Below are positions 43,281-52,090 of a DNA stretch of 64,000 nt, piece after piece. The notes beneath the pieces were generated by a model that worked only from the letters and a program-made list of their open reading frames with translations, ran no database searches and was not told where the DNA came from. Made by a program: the position numbers and the translations under genes. Position 1 is the first letter of the stretch, and every line of letters starts with the position of its first letter. Source of the stretch: Pseudoalteromonas holothuriae. GTDB lineage: Bacteria > Pseudomonadota > Gammaproteobacteria > Enterobacterales > Alteromonadaceae. Where the stretch lies: NCBI RefSeq assembly GCF_945859825.1, contig NZ_CAMAPC010000003.1, forward strand, positions 420,100-484,099. Reading direction: 5' to 3'.

Positions 43281-46200
43281 ATGAAAATATCTGAATCAGT
43301 CCCCTACCCATATATGGTTACGCTACTTGTAACAATGTGCATGGCTACCTTGTATTTTTTCGCGCAGCAACGTTTTACTGAAAACTCAATTAATACACTC
43401 TCAGCAAACCAACTACAGCAATTAGAAAATACGCTACAACGATTTGAGGCTTCATCAAAACATCAAAACTCAAAAACTTTATTTCTTGCATGGTCAGCTC
43501 CCTCGGGCATAAAGCACACACATACGACGTATGAGTATTTAATTTCAACAAAAAGCACCAAGGTACTGGCTACCACAAACAATGTAGATATGAGTAAGCG
43601 ACTAGCAGAAATTAGCCCTTCTGCGAGTCGTTTTGAAGGCTTAAAAGAGTCTGAACTGGCCATTTTTAGTGATAAAACTGTGCTTCATGGCGCAATAAAA
43701 GTGTGCAGTACAGATGCCTCGGCTCAAAGCTTGTGCTACCTCTACTATGTAAAATATAATTTACCGCAGCGTTTAACTGCATTACAGTTCGACTTTTTAC
43801 TGCTTTTTATCGGATGTGGAATACTCTTAATAGTACTCATCACCAGTTATATAAAGTTAAAAGTTCGCCCGCTAAACAAAGCACTTTTTAACTTTCCAAG
43901 CTCTCAAAAGTTCGACAATAAAACAGGAGATGAATTTTCCAAAATTGTACAAAACCTTTCCTCCATAGAAGCACAAAGTAAGGCAGATAAACTACAACTA
44001 GAAACTGAACTATCGCAAAAAGAAATCCTATCTTCTCAGCTTCACTCTCAATATTCCCGTATATCAGCCATTATCAATACGGTTGTAGATGGCATTATAA
44101 CGATAGATAAAAATGGTATTGTAGAAACCTTTAACCCAGCAGCACAAACCATATTTGGCTATCAATCAAGTGAAGTCATTGGCAAAAACGTGAAAATGCT
44201 TATGCCCTCTCCTTATCAAGAAGAACACGACCATTATGTTGCGAATTACTTAAAAACAAATAAAGCAAAAATAATTGGCTCTGGAAGGGAGGTACTTGGT
44301 CAAAGAGCCAATGGTGAACTATTCCCGATGGAGTTATCCGTCAGTGAGATGAGCGTTGACGGCCAAAGAATGTTTACAGGGATTGTCAAAGATATTTCAG
44401 ACATTGCGCAGCAAAAATCACTTTTAAGTGACCAGGTTGCTCGAATAAAAGCCATTATTGAAACAGTTATTGACGGTATTATTACCATTAATGACAAAGG
44501 GCTAGTCGATAGCCTTAACCCGGCGGCAGAAAGAATATTCGGTTACAAAGAACATGAAGTCATTGGTAACAACATAAAAATGTTAATGCCTGCGCCATAT
44601 CAGCAAGAACATGATCAGTATCTAGTTAACTACATCACTGGCGGCGAAAAAAAGGTAATTGGTTCTGGGCGCGATGTGTTAGGCAAACGAAAAGATGGGT
44701 CCATTTTTTCTATGTCACTGGCCGTCAGCGAGATGGATGTAAATGGCGAGCGAATGTTTACCGGCATAGTCAGAGATATATCGGGTATCGCCCAGCAAAA
44801 AGCACTACTTGACGACCAAGTGTCAAGAATCAAAGCGATTATTGAAACCGTTATCGACGGTATTATTACAATCGATGATAAAGGCCTAGTAGATAGTTTT
44901 AATCCTGCCGCAGAAAAAATATTTGGCTACCAAGAACATGAAGTGATTGGTAAAAACATTAAAATGCTTATGCCTGCGCCTTATCAACAGGAGCATGACC
45001 AGTACCTAGCTAATTACATGACCAGTGGCATAAAAAAAATAATTGGGTCCGGCCGTGAAGTATTAGGAAGAAAAAAAGACGGCTCCGTTTTTTCTATGTC
45101 ACTCGCCGTGAGTGAAATGTTTGTCGGTGACAAGAAAATGTTCACTGGTATTGTGCGTGATATTACCGAACAAAAAAAATATGAAGCAGCATTGAACCAA
45201 TACCGCCAAGACTTAGAAGAACAAGTTATACAAAGAACCAGTGATCTTGAAGCTGCCACTAAACAAGCACAATCAGCAAGCCATGCTAAGTCTAAATTTT
45301 TATCTCGAATGAGCCATGAGCTTAGAACGCCACTTAATGCAATCATTGGTTTTACACAACTTTTAGAGGAGGAAAACTTAACCCTAAGTCAAACTGATAG
45401 CCTTAAAGAAATCTCAACGGCTGGCAAAGATCTAGCTCTTATGGTCAATGAAATTTTGCAAATCGCATCAATTCAAACGGGTAATCTATCACTGAGTTTG
45501 GAAGAAGTGTCACTCAACGAAAGTTTGCAAGAATCTATTGAGCAACTATTATCCGCTGCAAATAATAAAAACATCTCAGTGTCATTTGATAATGATATTC
45601 AATTTTACGTCAAGGCAGACTATGCAAAGTTAAAGCAAGTTATTACCAGCCTTATTGATAATGCCATTCGATATAGTAATGACCACAGTAGCATCTCAAT
45701 CAAATTAGTGAGAAATAGTAATGATGTCAGCACCCACATTATCGATACAGGTATTGGCATATCAGCTCGAAGACTTAAGCATATATTTGAACCATTTGAG
45801 CGTGGGGGCGATCAGTACACTGGTGAAGAGGGGGTTGGTATTGGATTAACAATCGCAAAAGAGTTTACCGAGGCTATGGGCGGCTTCATGCGTATTCAAA
45901 GTACAGAAGGTGAAGGTACCACTGCTACTTTTGACTTACCACTAATAAGAGAAGAAACACTCTGCGAGACTAATGTTAATAGCGTACTCTACATCGAAGA
46001 CAATGCGACAAATAGAAAATTGATGAAGCGACTTGTTAATCGCTTTGACAATATTGTGTACCATGAAGCAGTCAACGGCTACAGCGGTATAGAAGCCGCT
46101 AAATCGCTCAAACCCAGCTTAATTTTATTGGATATAAATTTACCCGATATTTCAGGCTATGAAGTATTTCAAGCCCTCAAAAACCATGAAGATACCAAAA

Positions 46201-46340
46201 ACATTGCTATTGTAGGTATCTCAGCAAACGCGATGTCTACAGATCAAGACAAGGCAAAAGACCTTGGTTTCACAAGCTATATTACCAAACCCATTGAGCT
46301 TGATGAATTGAAAGCAACGTTTGAAACCTTGCTACATTAG
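43281..46340 (+). CDS. Membrane hybrid histidine kinase with three tandem FixL-like PAS domains
   Basis: A 1019-residue protein. Two membrane helices (about 12-30 and 168-190) bracket a periplasmic region. Three tandem PAS domains of exactly 128 codons each (DNA starting at 44058, 44442 and 44826) carry a FixL-type heme-pocket signature: MPxPYQxEHDxY (candidate heme-ligand His) and GSGRxVLG (candidate distal Arg). Then HisKA (SHELRTPLNAIIGF, about 676), HATPase (DTGIGI, GVGIGLTI) and a C-terminal receiver (phospho-Asp in ILLDINLPDI, SANAMS, TKPIE). Oxygen or gas sensing is inferred. Last gene of the signalling cluster. Confidence 0.92.
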   Translation: MKISESVPYPYMVTLLVTMCMATLYFFAQQRFTENSINTLSANQLQQLENTLQRFEASSKHQNSKTLFLAWSAPSGIKHTHTTYEYLISTKSTKVLATTNNVDMSKRLAEISPSASRFEGLKESELAIFSDKTVLHGAIKVCSTDASAQSLCYLYYVKYNLPQRLTALQFDFLLLFIGCGILLIVLITSYIKLKVRPLNKALFNFPSSQKFDNKTGDEFSKIVQNLSSIEAQSKADKLQLETELSQKEILSSQLHSQYSRISAIINTVVDGIITIDKNGIVETFNPAAQTIFGYQSSEVIGKNVKMLMPSPYQEEHDHYVANYLKTNKAKIIGSGREVLGQRANGELFPMELSVSEMSVDGQRMFTGIVKDISDIAQQKSLLSDQVARIKAIIETVIDGIITINDKGLVDSLNPAAERIFGYKEHEVIGNNIKMLMPAPYQQEHDQYLVNYITGGEKKVIGSGRDVLGKRKDGSIFSMSLAVSEMDVNGERMFTGIVRDISGIAQQKALLDDQVSRIKAIIETVIDGIITIDDKGLVDSFNPAAEKIFGYQEHEVIGKNIKMLMPAPYQQEHDQYLANYMTSGIKKIIGSGREVLGRKKDGSVFSMSLAVSEMFVGDKKMFTGIVRDITEQKKYEAALNQYRQDLEEQVIQRTSDLEAATKQAQSASHAKSKFLSRMSHELRTPLNAIIGFTQLLEEENLTLSQTDSLKEISTAGKDLALMVNEILQIASIQTGNLSLSLEEVSLNESLQESIEQLLSAANNKNISVSFDNDIQFYVKADYAKLKQVITSLIDNAIRYSNDHSSISIKLVRNSNDVSTHIIDTGIGISARRLKHIFEPFERGGDQYTGEEGVGIGLTIAKEFTEAMGGFMRIQSTEGEGTTATFDLPLIREETLCETNVNSVLYIEDNATNRKLMKRLVNRFDNIVYHEAVNGYSGIEAAKSLKPSLILLDINLPDISGYEVFQALKNHEDTKNIAIVGISANAMSTDQDKAKDLGFTSYITKPIELDELKATFETLLH

Positions 46341-46477
46341 GATTCAGTTATGACGGGTTATTTTACGTTTCTTGTGTAACTGCCTGAGGTTTGGATAAGG
46401 TTTTTTAATAGGAAAAGCTATAACTTACATTTCTTATATGAAAATAATGATATTTCATTCCCTCCCAAGGTGTTTTT

Positions 46478-46540
46478 ATACCAATTGAATTAAATAAATG
46501 AGCAGATATTACGATAGATAAATCATTTAATAACTAGGCA
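46478..46540 (+). repeat. Left half of the MITE seen at 3779-3940
   Basis: ATACCAATTGAATTAAATAA and the following bases up to AGGCA align without gaps to the first 63 bp of the element at 3779. It stops abruptly where the transposase fragment begins, so the original element is disrupted at 46541. The gap 46341-46477 shows nothing else. Confidence 0.8.
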
Positions 46541-47160
46541 GGTGTACTGGTATCCATTGACGCAATGGGCTGCCAAACTGATATTGCCGAGAAAATTATT
46601 GATAAGGGAGGAGACTATTTATTAGCACTAAAAGCAAATCAAAGCACCTTATTTGAAGCGGTAAAACGAGCATTTAAAGCCCAGCGTCAGCAGCCGATGG
46701 ATGGCATTATTATAGAAAAAATAAGGGTCGAATTGAGGCCAGAATCTACTATACACAAGATGCCAGCGCGCTAGCAGAGCAGTTTCCCCAATGGCCCCAA
46801 TTGCTTACACTAGGCATGAGCATTCGCTTTCGGGCAACCAAAGGCAAAGAGCCAGAATTAAGCTACCGATATCACATCAGTTCAGCCAATTTAAATGAAC
46901 AGCAACTGGCTAATGGCGTTCGCCACCATTGGCAAATAGAAAACAGTCTGCATTGGGTACTGGATGTGAGTATGAATGAGGATAATTGCCAAATTTATCA
47001 AGATAATGGAGCAGAAAATCTCGCAGTATTACGGCAGTTGGCATTGAACATGCTCAGACAAGAGCCATCCAAATTAAGTATTCCAAAAAAGCAGAAAAAA
47101 GCTTGGATGAAAACTGAATATTTAGAGGCTATTTTGACGGCGGGAATAACCGCTGGGTAA
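46541..47160 (+). pseudogene. ISAs1-family transposase remnant, 5'-truncated and frameshifted
   Basis: The reading starts in the middle of a transposase at LVSIDAMGCQTDIAEKIIDKGG, the conserved DDE-region block of ISAs1/DDE_Tnp_ISAs1 proteins. A frameshift in or near the A run at 46716-46721 splits the frame; the second part (about 46722-47160) continues RIEARIYYTQDAS and VRHHWQIENSLHWVLDVSM, another ISAs1 hallmark, to a stop at 47160. The N-terminal portion is absent and the sequence is fused directly to half a MITE, so it cannot be functional. A right terminal repeat is not evident. Confidence 0.88.
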
Positions 47161-47416
47161 AAAGTGCTCACTCAGGCGGTTGCCCTGCAACTTACCCTCT
47201 GCAGTGAGTAAAATAATTTTATTGTGCTAACTCACTTATCCAGAGCTAAGGTTATATAGCCATACTATTATGACTATATAACCCTAGTGAATTTTGGTAA
47301 TCCATCAAGTGAAAGCTGATACCTTAAGTTCTGCATTGCTATATTAATGCATCTAAATGTTGCAACGACCACTTTGCACTTCTGGCACGAAGAGGACTGC
47401 CAAATAAAGTTTATAT

Positions 47417-49204
47417 TTACTCATGTGAACTCTCAAATTGCAGCTGGCATAAACGCTTATATAACGGGTCTGAGTCGATTAAAACGTGATGTTTACCACG
47501 ATTAACAATTTTTCCTTTGTCCATCACAACAATACTATCAGCGTGCTTTACTGTAGATAAGCGATGCGCAATTATCAAGGTTGTTCGTTGCTTCATTAAT
47601 TCCACTAAAGCAGCCTGAACATGATACTCACTCTGGGAGTCAAGGGCGCTTGTTGCTTCATCCAGTAATAGGATTTTGGGATCTTTTAAAATAGCACGCG
47701 CAATAGCAATGCGCTGCTTTTGACCACCTGATAGTCTTACGCCCTGTTCTCCTAAATAGCTGCTATACCCTTGTGGTAATGCCTCAATAAACTCATGAGC
47801 ATGCGCTTTTTTTGCAGCTCTAATAACTTCCTCATCACTAGCCGACGGTTTTCCATAGCGAATGTTATGCATTACATCCGCACTAAAGAGTATCGGGTTT
47901 TGAGGCACTAATCCCATAAGCGCCCTCAGGTCAGATAACGATATATCACGAACATTCACGCCATTAATGCTTATCATTCCCTGCTGCGGATCATAAAAAC
48001 GCTGTAACATTTCAAACAACGTACTTTTCCCCGCCCCAGATGGACCAACAATGGCCACCACCTCACCGTGATTAATCGTTAAATCAATTTGATCCAATGC
48101 TATCTGCGTTGGCCTTGAAGGGTAGCTAAATGATAGCTGTTTAATGTCAATGGTCATATCTGCATTCAAAGCCAATTTTTCTGGTTGTAACGCATTGGGT
48201 AAATTACTATCTACTTCAAGCAAATGTAATAACCTTTGGGCTGCGCCTGCGGCACGCTGTAGCTCAGAGTAAACCTCAGCGATGGTTGCAACCGACATAG
48301 CCACCAGAACTGCATAAAACGCAAATGCAGCCAATTCTCCTGCGGTAATTTTGGCTAAGATCACATCATTACCCCCGACCCAAAACATCGCCGTAATCGC
48401 ACTAAAAATAAAGAAAATAGCAGTCGCAATTAACAACGAGAAGTGCCTAATTCTTGCTTTGGAGATGATAAATGCTGATTCCACTTCATTTGAAAATGCC
48501 TGATACTCAGATTTTTCTTGTGTATAGCTTTGTACCACTTTAATGTTTTGGATTATTTCACCTGCATAAGTACCTATATCGGCGATGGCATCTTGACTAC
48601 TGCTAGCGAGCTTTCTTACTTTTTTACCAAAAACAAGTATCGGCAGCAACACCAAAGGAACAAACGCAATGACAATGATCGCTAGTTTAAAATTAGTGAT
48701 AAATAACATTATCACACCACCTATTAGCATTAGCGTACCGCGCAGTGCCATTGAAAACGATACGCCTATAATAGATTGCAGCAAGCCCGTATCAGTGGTT
48801 AATCGAGAAGTTATTTCACCGCTGCGATTATCTTCAAAATAGCTAGGATGTAAAAAGACTATTTTTTCAAACACCGCTTTACGAAGATCAGCAACTACTC
48901 GCTCTCCTAACCAGCTCATTAAATAAAAACGAAAAAATGTGCCAATAGCTAATAGCAGTATTAATACAATCATGCTCAGTACGGCGCTTTGTAGTTGCGC
49001 TGATGAATTTGCTACAAAGCCACTATCAACAACAAATCGAACACCTTGACCAAGAGACAAAGTTACTGCCGATGTTACAAACAACGCAAGCAAAGCTAAT
49101 AACACCATTAGTTTATAAGGCTTAACAAATGAAATAATTGGTAGGATACTTTTTATTGGTTCTTTTGTATTCGCCACATTTTTTGCTGCGGTTAAGTTAC
49201 TCAT
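47417..49204 (-). CDS. ABC exporter, fused permease-ATPase half transporter (MsbA/BmrA type)
   Basis: A 595-residue type I exporter half: six membrane helices (about 30-330; ABC_membrane domain with FRFYLMSWLGERVVADLR) and a nucleotide-binding domain (about 345-590) with Walker A GPSGAGKST, signature LSGGQKQRIAIARA, Walker B ILLLDEATSALD and switch His in IIAHRLST. It acts as a homodimer on lipids or drugs; substrate unknown. Stands alone on the minus strand upstream of the IS remnant. Confidence 0.93.
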   Translation of the reverse strand: MSNLTAAKNVANTKEPIKSILPIISFVKPYKLMVLLALLALFVTSAVTLSLGQGVRFVVDSGFVANSSAQLQSAVLSMIVLILLLAIGTFFRFYLMSWLGERVVADLRKAVFEKIVFLHPSYFEDNRSGEITSRLTTDTGLLQSIIGVSFSMALRGTLMLIGGVIMLFITNFKLAIIVIAFVPLVLLPILVFGKKVRKLASSSQDAIADIGTYAGEIIQNIKVVQSYTQEKSEYQAFSNEVESAFIISKARIRHFSLLIATAIFFIFSAITAMFWVGGNDVILAKITAGELAAFAFYAVLVAMSVATIAEVYSELQRAAGAAQRLLHLLEVDSNLPNALQPEKLALNADMTIDIKQLSFSYPSRPTQIALDQIDLTINHGEVVAIVGPSGAGKSTLFEMLQRFYDPQQGMISINGVNVRDISLSDLRALMGLVPQNPILFSADVMHNIRYGKPSASDEEVIRAAKKAHAHEFIEALPQGYSSYLGEQGVRLSGGQKQRIAIARAILKDPKILLLDEATSALDSQSEYHVQAALVELMKQRTTLIIAHRLSTVKHADSIVVMDKGKIVNRGKHHVLIDSDPLYKRLCQLQFESSHE

Positions 49205-49315
49205 TAACTATTTTCTCCTTTGCTGAATTCTATTTTCTCCAGCGTTTATAAACAATAAAATACCATGTTATGGTATTAGTCCATATTAAACGGTTCAGGG
49301 CACTTTAAGATAAAA

Positions 49316-50566
49316 TTAAAAGATAATCTCTACTTGGGTGCCAGAGCTATCGCTCGTTAATGTATATTGCAAGGCCAGCTTTTCACACAAGCGTTTAACG
49401 ATATTTAAACCTAACCCCAAACCTTGACTGTTTTTCCCTTTAACACCTTCGTCAAAAACCAATAACTGTTCGTCATTCTTAATGCCTTGCCCTGTATCTT
49501 CTATAAGTAACGTATTATTTGCAAAAGAAATAGTAATACGCCCTTGCGATGTATATTTAAATGCATTGCCTAGTAGATTATTTAATAAAATTAACAAACT
49601 TGTTTTCTCTACAGGTACTTCTATGAGGCTACCAACATCAACTGTTAGTTCAATGTCTTTACCATCAAGGTGATCGTATTGCTGTATTATGCTTTGCTCA
49701 ATTGCAGCCAGTAGCCGACTTTTTCCTTGCCCTAACTGATCTTCACGTGCCAGCGCAAGCAAAACCGTGAGGCTTTGCTCTATTTGTTGTTGAGCTGAAT
49801 CAATGCGCTGAACCAAAGATGTTTGCTGTTGATCTAAACTGGTTTGCTTTAACAATGTTAAAGCGCCTTGACTTATCGTCACAGGCGTTCTTAATTCATG
49901 AGAGACATCTCGGGTAAAGACCTGCTCTCGACTAATGAAAGCCCGAATTCTATCTAGGGCTGATTCTAGCGTTTTTGCAAACGTGCCTATTTCATCGTTT
50001 TTGAACTCAGTTGCAAACCCTTGAGGCAGTTTATCAACAGGCGCATTGTTGAGTATAACCATTAAATTATCTAAGGGTTTGAGCAAACGCTTCGCTATTT
50101 TATATGAAGCAAAGCCCATAATAATGGCGATCAAACAGGCAAAAGCACAAACAAAAAGCAAAAAGTACACCATCCCCTCAGTGATCTTTCGAACCACTAA
50201 ATGATCACTCACTTCTGCCAGTAGATATCCCTGCTGCTGTTTTAACTTTAAAAGATGAAAGTGTTGATCATTTTCACCGGCAAACTCTCTGCGATTTGGC
50301 TCTTCAAGCAACAAACTCAAGACCACGCTAGGTAGCTGCGCTTGGGTTTGAAAGTAACGAATAAAGTCAAGCTTGGGCTGGGCAGCCTGCCCTTGAGAGA
50401 GCTGTGTTTGCACAACCTTAGCTTCATCTTTAAGTAAGTCGTAAAAAAACTGATCCTCAATGTTATATGCAAACAAAAAGCTACTTAGACCAAATAGAGC
50501 ACTGGTAAGTAGCGTGCTCCCTACAAAATAGATAACGATACGGTTACGTAATTGAGCTGTTTTCAT
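49316..50566 (-). CDS. Sensor histidine kinase of a two-component system
   Basis: About 416 residues: membrane helix about 10-32, periplasmic region of about 100 residues, second helix about 135-158, HAMP, HisKA with phospho-His in DVSHELRTPVTISQG (about 220-235), and HATPase with NLLGNAFKYTS, DTGQGI and GLGLNIVKRLC. Orthodox membrane kinase paired with the downstream-numbered response regulator gene; start at ATG 50566 (GTG at 50569 possible), 17 bp after the regulator stop. Its likely target is the divergent ABC transporter. Confidence 0.92.
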   Translation of the reverse strand: MKTAQLRNRIVIYFVGSTLLTSALFGLSSFLFAYNIEDQFFYDLLKDEAKVVQTQLSQGQAAQPKLDFIRYFQTQAQLPSVVLSLLLEEPNRREFAGENDQHFHLLKLKQQQGYLLAEVSDHLVVRKITEGMVYFLLFVCAFACLIAIIMGFASYKIAKRLLKPLDNLMVILNNAPVDKLPQGFATEFKNDEIGTFAKTLESALDRIRAFISREQVFTRDVSHELRTPVTISQGALTLLKQTSLDQQQTSLVQRIDSAQQQIEQSLTVLLALAREDQLGQGKSRLLAAIEQSIIQQYDHLDGKDIELTVDVGSLIEVPVEKTSLLILLNNLLGNAFKYTSQGRITISFANNTLLIEDTGQGIKNDEQLLVFDEGVKGKNSQGLGLGLNIVKRLCEKLALQYTLTSDSSGTQVEIIF

Positions 50567-50582
50567 CACTAACCTACTTAAT

Positions 50583-51278
50583 TTACTCAGAAACTGAAAT
50601 GTCTAAAGCAAAGCCCACGCCGTGAAGCGTTTTGATAACCGCCTTAGGGAATGGCTTATCTATAGCCTTACGCAATTGGTAAATGTGTGAACGTAATGCA
50701 TCCGAATCAGTGGGCTCATCAGCCCAAATTTTGTCACATAACTCGCTACGGCTTAAAGCTCTTGGATGTGCTTCCATCAGCACACGTAGGATTTTCAGTG
50801 GAATGGGCTGCAAACTAATTTTTTTTCCTAAACGCTCAACATGGTGTGTTTGTTTGTTAAAAGTAATATCTCCAATGGTAAGCGTATGCGTAGTATTGAG
50901 CATATGACGTTGTGTCAGAGCCATACAGCGCACCCACAGCTCCTCCAGCGCAAATGGTTTAGTTAAATAGTCATCAGCACCTTGCTCAAACCCTTGTAAT
51001 TTATCTGCCAAAGTATCACGTGCTGTCAACATAATAATCGGAACGTGCCTATCAGCATGTTGCCTTATTTTTTCACAAACCTGTAGCCCATCAATTTTTG
51101 GCAACATTAAATCAAGTACAATGCAATCATAATAATGTTCAAGCGCTAACGACAATCCTTGCTCTCCGTTGTACGCAAAATCCACCACAGCGTGCTTTGA
51201 TTCAAAATAATCGGCAATATTACGGCTGATATCTTGTTGATCTTCAACTAGCAATACTTTTATAGAGTTTGCAGGCAT
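50583..51278 (-). CDS. OmpR/PhoB-family response regulator
   Basis: A 231-residue regulator: receiver about 7-120 (LVEDQQD, phospho-Asp in IVLDLMLPKID about 56, TARDT, LTKPFA) and an OmpR-type winged helix about 135-228 with LRSHIYQLRKAID recognition helix region. Operon with the kinase gene downstream. The divergent promoter region (51279-51415) has four phased half-sites at 51331-51369, so it likely controls its own operon and the ABC genes. Confidence 0.94.
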   Translation of the reverse strand: MPANSIKVLLVEDQQDISRNIADYFESKHAVVDFAYNGEQGLSLALEHYYDCIVLDLMLPKIDGLQVCEKIRQHADRHVPIIMLTARDTLADKLQGFEQGADDYLTKPFALEELWVRCMALTQRHMLNTTHTLTIGDITFNKQTHHVERLGKKISLQPIPLKILRVLMEAHPRALSRSELCDKIWADEPTDSDALRSHIYQLRKAIDKPFPKAVIKTLHGVGFALDISVSE

Positions 51279-51330
51279 CGTTACTTCTACCCTGTATTTA
51301 TTAAATCAAAAAAATAATATAGCTGCACTT

Positions 51331-51369
51331 GTGAAAGCAACGTGAAACCTGCTTTCACACTGTCTTCAC
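51331..51369. promoter_or_regulatory. Four-copy phased operator between the two-component and ABC operons
   Basis: GTGAAA at 51331-51336 and 51342-51347, then TTTCAC at 51353-51358 and CTTCAC at 51364-51369. All four starts are 11 bp apart; the first pair is a direct repeat and the second pair is its inverted copy (GTGAAA/TTTCAC, last with one change). This is the helical spacing of OmpR/PhoB-type operators and is close in shape to CpxR boxes (GTAAA-N5-GTAAA). It lies between the divergent RR (start 51278) and ABC (start 51416) genes. Confidence 0.75.
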
Positions 51370-51415
51370 ACCCAAGTTGGCACCTTAACATGATATCTAT
51401 ATAGGATCATATGTC

Positions 51416-52090
51416 ATGCATAAAAACTCAGGTATCACCCTAACAGCATCAGCGCTCTGTCATCAGGTAAAAGTTAACGCTGGTGACACTCTAAGTTTAA
51501 TTAATAAGTTATCGCTAAGTATAAAAAGTGCTGAACAAATCGCTATCACGGGCGCATCGGGTAGTGGCAAGTCCACCTTACTTAGCTTACTTGCAGGCCT
51601 TGAAAACATTCAACAAGGCACTTTAACCGTTGAGCATCAAGGTATTTCTGTTGACGATAATTATCTTCGTCAACATAGTGGCTTTGTTTTCCAGCAATTT
51701 CACCTATTGCCCGAGCTTGACGCTATCAATAATGTTGCATTACCACTGAAGTTGCGAGCCGTCAAAAATGCTGATGAACAAGCCGCCCAATGGCTAGAAA
51801 ACGTGGGCCTATCACACAGAAAAAACCAACCTATCAGTAAACTCAGCGGCGGTGAACAGCAACGTGTTGCCATAGCAAGAGCATTTGTTAATCAGCCAAG
51901 TATTATTTTTGCTGACGAACCAACGGGTAATTTAGATGAGCAAACAGCTGGGGAGGTTGCTTCACTTATGTGTGATTTTGCACGAAAAAACCACACCACA
52001 TTGGTTTTAGTTACGCATAATTTAGCGCTTGCCAAGCAATTAGATAGCCAGTATTGCTTAGTACAAGGAGCACTAGAAAAATGCGAATAA
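51416..52090 (+). CDS. ABC transporter ATP-binding protein, LolD/MacB type
   Basis: A 224-residue ATPase with Walker A GASGSGKST, Q-loop FVFQQFHLLPE, signature LSGGEQQRVAIARA, Walker B IIFADEPTGNLD and VTHN with switch His. It energises the FtsX-type permease encoded next, whose start overlaps its stop by 10 bp. Divergent from the two-component genes. Paralogous in organisation to the ybbA/ybbP pair at 26780-29993. Confidence 0.93.
   Translation: MHKNSGITLTASALCHQVKVNAGDTLSLINKLSLSIKSAEQIAITGASGSGKSTLLSLLAGLENIQQGTLTVEHQGISVDDNYLRQHSGFVFQQFHLLPELDAINNVALPLKLRAVKNADEQAAQWLENVGLSHRKNQPISKLSGGEQQRVAIARAFVNQPSIIFADEPTGNLDEQTAGEVASLMCDFARKNHTTLVLVTHNLALAKQLDSQYCLVQGALEKCE

Noticed and set aside
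46565..46774. Short transposase ORF as an intact gene
   Set aside because: It lacks the N-terminal part and is separated from the rest of the transposase by a frameshift near 46716-46721; treated as one pseudogene.
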